A program made the translations under genes and the position numbers. A DNA stretch of 64,000 nucleotides. Origin: Simmondsia chinensis (lineage: Eukaryota > Streptophyta > Magnoliopsida > Caryophyllales > Simmondsiaceae). Position 1 is the stretch's first letter. Each line of letters begins with the position of its first letter. The DNA is taken from positions 3,229,001 to 3,293,000 of the forward strand of contig JAGTTD010000026.1 of NCBI GenBank assembly GCA_018398585.1. The letters are read 5' to 3'. Positions 59,329 through 64,000 of this stretch are shown in pieces. A model generated the notes under the pieces. That model did no database searches. It was not told the origin of the DNA and saw only the letters and a list, made by a program, of their open reading frames with translations.

Positions 59329-59927
59329 TAGAGGTGCAAATCCATCCCGTCCCAAAAAACATACCTGCAAAACCTGTACATCGACTCGACCTGAACAAAA
59401 ATTTTGTCTTAAAAAATTGAACCTGAAGTTGAAATCACCCAATCTGAAACTTATTCAACCTATTCTTTACCTAACCGATACTCAATTTTCTCTCTACCTG
59501 ACCCTCCATTAACCTGAAAACTGAATTAACCTAAGAAATTTAAATGCAATAATAGTTATTACTTGTCAAAAGTAGAACTAAAAATTCATAAAAGATCATT
59601 AAACACATGTTAGTTATCCGATAAATAAATTGGTAAAATATAAATTATTAATATAATTTAATTATTTTCTAAGAAGTACATGCAACCAATACACCAAATA
59701 AATGAATTATGATAACCCAAAACCTATACCCAACCAGAGTTTGATCCCAACCTAAGACAACCCGAAATTAAAGTAATCCGAACCCGAAATAACTTGACCC
59801 ATACCAAACTCAATCCTAAATGAGTCAATGCAAACCCGACCGACCCGAGTTTATTGTAAACCTAAATTGATCCAAACCCGAACGAGTGCACCTCAGCCCC
59901 ATCCAAATGATCTGACTGCGACCTCTA
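59329..59927. mobile_element. hAT-like MITE
   Basis: Ends TAGAGGTGCAAATCC and, reversed, TAGAGGTCGCAGTCA. These resemble the termini of the hAT element at 503-3564. Flanks GTTAGGAT / ATTAGCGT match at 5 of 8 positions. The interior is rich in AACCCGACC-like repeats with no coding capacity. Confidence 0.6.
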
Positions 59928-60118
59928 ATTAGCGTACCTAGAAAACAAATCCTCGAACGTCAAGTGATAAAGTTCTATTACGAAAAATTGAGGTGTAAAT
60001 GGTCCCTCCTGAGCACATAAATCATCCAGTGCGCTTAGGGAAGTCCATTAACGCCATTTTTCAACTGCTGTGGGACCATTAATATTTGGTTTTTTTCTTT
60101 TAAGCCGAGGCCCACTTG

Positions 60119-61410
60119 AAATAATTTTTAAGCATAACAATTAATCTAAAAATAACATAATTATATATCAATATACTAAAAATAATCCAATTTTATTTTC
60201 TAACCAAAAAATAATCCAACTCTAACTTTTCTATCCAAAAATAGCTCAACTCTATTTTCTAACAAAAAAATAACACAACTCTAACTTTTCTACCAAAAAA
60301 TAATATAACTCTACCTTTTTTACCAAAAAATATGAAATTGGTGGCTAGGCATGGCATGTGGTATGACGCTCCAATAATATATTTTTCTCTTATATATTTT
60401 GGTTTGGCTTAATTTCTTTTCCCACCTAACTAAATTAAAAATATGTTTTATTTTTCAATAATTGAATACAACCACACAAAAGGCAACATCCTGGGGCAAA
60501 GAACAAGCAGAACAACAGAGGAATAACACCAAAGAAGTAGGGTTGCAAGTGAGCAGAGCCGAGCCGAGCTCAACCACAGCTTGCTTTGCTCGGGTCGTTA
60601 ACTAAATGAGACCAGCTCGGTATCGGTGTCATTTATCTAACCGAGCCGCATATCTGTGCTCGGCTCAACTCGTTTACTAAATAAGACCTACTCGGTATTG
60701 GTATCATTTAGGCTTGATTACTTGGCAAGCTGGCTCTTTGAGTTTTGCTGGCTCATTGCGCTCATTTACCAGGCTCGTTAAGCTCATTTATTATGTTTGC
60801 TAAACTCATTTATGATTATTGTTACTCGGATTTTTAGAAAAGGGTAACAAAATAAATCATGTATGGAAATTGGAAATAAAAAATAAAAAAAACATACATG
60901 TAATTCAATTCCGCAATGTAGACATGCGAGCCAATAATCGAGCCAGCTTATGAGCCCATAAATGAGACAACTCCTAAGCCTTTCGAGCCGAGTTGGCCTC
61001 GGTTTGATTTGGCTTGTTTATTTGAACGAGCCACCTTTAAACGAGTCGAGCAGACCCTCAAGTTGGCTTAGACGAAGCCAAGCCGAACCTTTAACGAGCC
61101 GAGTCAAACCGGCTTGCGAACCGGCTTAGCTCATTTGTAGCCCCACAAAAAGCAAGGCAAACCAAAAATACGTAGAAGAAAAATATATTGTTGGAGCATC
61201 ATACCACGCACCACAATTCTGTATTTTTTAAATCAAATTTTTAGAGTTGGGTTATTTTTAGGTTAATTTTAGAATTTGGTTAGTTTTTGGTAGAAAATTT
61301 AGAGTTGTGTTATTTTTTAGTAGAAAAGTTAGAGCTGGGCTTTTTTATGTTAGAAAATAGAGTTAGATTATTTTTAGATTAATTGTTATTTTTATGCATC
61401 ACTGTAAAAA
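60119..61410. mobile_element. Element with long inverted arms, hosting a hAT-like MITE
   Basis: 60140-60400 and 61190-61405 are inverted copies: AACAATTAATCTAAAAATAA is mirrored near 61372-61393, and ATGACGCTCCAATAATATAT near 61192-61212. The arms contain sub-repeats of about 30 bp based on CCAACTCTAACTTTTCTACC. The exact ends are not resolved. Confidence 0.6.
60538..61145. mobile_element. hAT-like MITE with GAGCC motifs
   Basis: TAGGGTTGCAAGTGAGC at the left; right end reversed TGGGGCTACAAATGAGC. The interior is full of GAGCC/GGCTC motifs like 26455-26985. No coding capacity. Confidence 0.55.
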
Positions 61411-61516
61411 TTGTGGAGTAAATTATACTTTTAATATTCTGAGATTTGGCATATTAATTTTTTAGTACATAAATTTGGTAAAATAATTTTTAATTCACAA
61501 AGTTATTTTTATTTAA

Positions 61517-61903
61517 GAGTTTTTTATGTCAAAGGTCCCTATACTTTATCCATAGTTTCAATTTAGTCCTTGTACTTTTAATTGTGTCAATTTAGTCCTT
61601 GTATAGTTCAAAATGTGTCAATTTAGTCCTTAAAGAAAAAATTTATATTATGTTTTTAATGAAATTTTTAATAGTTCGACCACGAATTGAGTTAAATTGA
61701 GTAAACAAATAAATTTATAATAAATTACTTACATCTAATATAATTTTACCGTTCAAAATTACGTCATTAACATAACTTATAAATTTGACCAAAGGACTAA
61801 ATTGACACACTTTGAATTATTCAGGGACTAAATTGACACAATTAAAAGTACAGGAACCAAATTGATACAATGGGCAAAGTACACGGACATTTAGCATAAA
61901 TAA
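61517..61903. mobile_element. Fold-back MITE, ends TATGTCAAAGGTCCCTATAC
   Basis: The arms 61517-61632 and 61785-61903 pair: TCAATTTAGTCCTTGTAC and GGACTAAATTGACACA repeat in opposite orientation, twice in each arm. The class is probably Mutator-like from the look of the arms, but I cannot confirm a 9-bp duplication. Confidence 0.6.
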
Positions 61904-61911
61904 CCCTATAC

Positions 61912-62231
61912 TTAATAAAATAGTTAAGGGTTCATTTATGGGCGAAGTACAGGGGTGGATGTACGCAACCTTATAGAGTTCATTGATTAGGTACTAATGT
62001 ACCAGATCCCATTAGAACTCCGAAGTTAAGCGTGCTTGAGCGAGAGTAATACTAGAATGGGTGGCATCTTGGGAAGTTCTCGTGTTGCCAACCCTATAAG
62101 ATTAGGGGTCCTCGGAAACAGCCTCTTGGCAGGGTTACACCCTAAGGCTGCCTACATCCACCCCCCTGACCCTGCTTAGGCAGGAGCCCTTGAGGCACTG
62201 TGTCTGTTATTGTTGTTAATGAAATAGTTAA
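61912..62231 (+). mobile_element. SINE with 5S rRNA-like head and RTE tail
   Basis: The unit 61928-62215 lies between 16-bp repeats TTAATAAAATAGTTAA and TTAATGAAATAGTTAA (one mismatch). After a leader of about 50 bp comes a 5S rRNA-like sequence, then an RTE-type tail (GGGGTCCTCGGAAACAGCCT ... GAGCCCTTGAGGCACTGTGT) ending TTATTGTTG. 5S genes have an internal polymerase III promoter, which would let the copy transcribe itself. The RTE at 52054-56680 shows the partner machinery in the same genome. Confidence 0.85.
61976..62092 (+). pseudogene. 5S rRNA-like sequence inside the SINE
   Basis: AGATCCCATTAGAACTCCGA, AGTTAAGCGTGCTTGAGCGA and GGGAAGTTCTCGTGTTG match the plant 5S rRNA core and 3' part with about one change in ten bases. 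The polymerase III control elements (A box AAGTTAAGCGTGCTTG, C box around GGGTGGCATCTTGGGAAGT) are mostly kept. The first 25 bases are diverged. No T-run terminator follows, as expected for read-through into the tail. Confidence 0.85.
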
Positions 62232-62872
62232 AATAGTGATGTACAAGGAAGCAAAATAGACCATCTTCCAATTATTTTCATTAGCAATGTCATAAACTAG
62301 CCAGTTAGGCGTAGTTTGAGAGAGTTATCTAAAAATAATGGCAAGTGTTATATTCTTTCGAAATATTGTTTGTATTATTTTATTAAACATATGTAATTTT
62401 TAGACTAAAAATGATTTCACTGAGAAATTAATACACCAAACTTTAGTACTTATATGTAATTTACCAAAAATTTTAAGTGGGAGTATTTTGTTTGAAAAAA
62501 ATTTTTAATTTTCTCTTCTGATCACGCTTTAAGCAGGATTTTTTTTTATTTTTTTAAGGATTTTGTTTGGTTTGGTGAAACTTTCCCTTCTATAAAATAT
62601 TTTTAACTGATGATATTTTTTCATTTTAAAGTTTTCGCATGTAAGTACTAAAAAAAAAAAAAAAAATCTCACATTTGAATTGTAAGAGAGAAAAAGATTA
62701 ATACATTTATCCGGTGGGTTACTTCATTTAATGTGAATGGGACGAGGATAAAATCGCACTTAGACTTATATGCAAACCTTGTGCTCCAACTCTATGAGTT
62801 AGGCCCAAGGCCGATAACATTTAACAGTTTTAAAAATAAGTTGACTATATAAATAATTATGAGATTTATTTA
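62232..62872. other. Intergenic, no recognised gene
   Basis: AT-rich sequence. Part of it (about 62680-62850) recalls the TAAATCTAGTGGGTTACTCC region found in the P450 introns near 12670 and 40700, but divergent. Confidence 0.35.
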
Positions 62873-63672
62873 GCACATGTTTGAGATTGCTTTTTCTGAC
62901 AAAAAGATGTTCTTTTCTAGAGAAAAATCACTTTTCTTCAATTTGAAGGGTTTTGTTAACTGTGAAAAAGCTTTTTTTATTAAAAGCATAAACTTTTTTT
63001 TTTTGTTTTTAAAGAGAAGCAAAAATTTGGTGCTTCTCCGTTTAAGCAGGAATAGAAGCAAAAAAATTGAATAATTGAGAAAACTTAGCTCGGGTAATCT
63101 GAAGTTTGTTAATATATGTTTTAAATAACTCAAACTTTGGTTATATTTTTGAAAAATAATTTATATATTTAAAAAATATATTAAATATGAAAAATAGTTA
63201 ATAATTAATAATAGATTTAAGATATTCAGGCAATATTTTAAATATTTGAAAAAATATTGTAAGTTTTAATTTTTTAAAAATTAAATATTTTAGAAATATT
63301 GAAAAAAATTTTAAAGATATTAAAAATTAGTTTAAATATTTAAAATATATTTTATATGTCTTGAAAATATTTTGAATAATAAAAAAATATTTTAAATATT
63401 TAAAAATTATATTAAGTATTTGTTGTAATGGCTTTTGGATGATTTTTTTTCAATTATAAAAGATTTATGTTAATGTCTTGTTTGGTAATTTTATAGAATA
63501 AACACCTTTTAAACATTGGTAAAACCCTCACAATGATAATATAATCGCTATTTTAGTGGTTGAGTTAAATATAAACTGCTTATCTAAAGTAATACTTTTT
63601 ATAAAATTGCTTTTTTTTGCAAAAATACTTATGAAAAATGTAATTTTTTTTACAGTAATATCAAACAAGCCC
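62873..63672. mobile_element. Probable PIF/Harbinger-like MITE
   Basis: Left end GCACATGTTTGAGATT; right end reversed GGGCTTGTTTGATATT, with TTA on both sides (62870-62872, 63673-63675). The interior has the AAATATTT-rich composition of the MITE at 15751-16393. The left end has diverged. Confidence 0.5.
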
Positions 63673-64000
63673 TTAGTGCACCTCACGTTAAGGTAAGATT
63701 GAGGATCTAGGATTAAAATGGCAAAAAATGTGTTTTCATTGAAGGAGGAAAATGACTTTCCATTTTAAAAGAATATCAATTTTCTGGTTGGAGAGGAAAC
63801 GGTTTTCACATTAGGTTTTTTTTTTTTTTGTTTTTTTTTTGATAATTGGTGATAAAATCGTGTCACAAAAATTGTCGTCCTACGAAGGTGGAATCTGAGA
63901 CTGCACAAGGGTGGGTAGAGATCAAATCTGATTATCATGACATGATAATAATTGACTGCCATTTAATAAAAGTTAATTCTGCAAAATAGATTTTACTGCA
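63673..64000. other. Window end; possible LINE 3' tail on minus strand
   Basis: A T-rich run at about 63817-63840 followed by GATAATTGGTG reads on the minus strand as CACCAATTATC plus poly(A), the same ending as other LINE tails here. No coding similarity is seen before the window ends. Confidence 0.35.

Noticed and set aside
61976..62092. Genuine 5S rRNA gene
   Set aside because: Diverged 5' part, no terminator, single copy not in an array, and fused to an RTE tail within a target duplication.

Overview
The window looks like nuclear DNA of a flowering plant, probably a eudicot. It is AT-rich, with long intergenic runs, plant-type LTR retrotransposons primed by initiator-Met tRNA, hAT, CACTA, Mutator-like and Harbinger-like DNA elements, L1- and RTE-type LINEs, and remains of a CYP82-like cytochrome P450 cluster. 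I see no intact host gene. The species cannot be named from the sequence.

Host-derived backbone: three tandem CYP82-like P450 copies lie on the minus strand (A 11199-15193, C 28578-35233, B 36787-43261), and all three are broken. A has an internal 231-bp duplication, a frameshift and a stop. B has a GT-to-AT splice donor and a stop in exon 2. C is split by a Ty1-copia element and a solo LTR and has no exon 2. Their flanks are duplicated: about 15.2-18.7 kb plus 21.5-22.0 kb matches 43.3-47.2 kb plus 56.9-58.2 kb. Each copy therefore supplies empty sites that date insertions in the other. 3'-flank blocks also recur at about 5.0, 8.5 and 36.1 kb.

Layout: 1-4.97 kb, gypsy remnant with a nested hAT transposon (503-3564). 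5.7-8.1 kb, complete gag-only LTR element. 8.9-11.0 kb, Mutator-like element carrying a 5'-truncated LINE. 11.2-15.3 kb, P450 A. 15.7-16.4 and 17.9-18.3 kb, MITEs. 18.7-21.5 kb, half-LINE with an RRM-type ORF1. 22.0-23.1 kb, gypsy LTR and gag. 24.65 kb, tiny poly(A) retroposon. 26.3-27.5 kb, nested MITEs. 27.5-28.2 kb, LINE fragment. 28.6-35.2 kb, P450 C with copia element (30104-35191) and solo LTR. 36.8-43.3 kb, P450 B, its intron holding a fold-back element with tRNA-like arms. 44.3-46.2 kb, inserted block with a chimeric retroposon. 47.2-56.9 kb, solo-LTR-like sequence containing a CACTA element and a full-length RTE LINE. 58.4-59.2 kb, copia RT fragment. 59.3-61.9 kb, MITEs. 61.9-62.2 kb, 5S-rRNA-derived SINE. 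62.9-63.7 kb, MITE.

The most unusual theme is an RTE-dependent set of retroposons. The RTE element (52054-56680) ends in a conserved tail of about 120 bp closing in TTG-type repeats. Related tails are fused to two unrelated heads: a 5S rRNA-like sequence (61928-62215), and a piece resembling a nucleotide-sugar transporter coding exon (44694-44991, minus strand). Each unit has its own target-site duplication. This suggests repeated template switching by the RTE reverse transcriptase, making SINE-like elements from different cellular RNAs.
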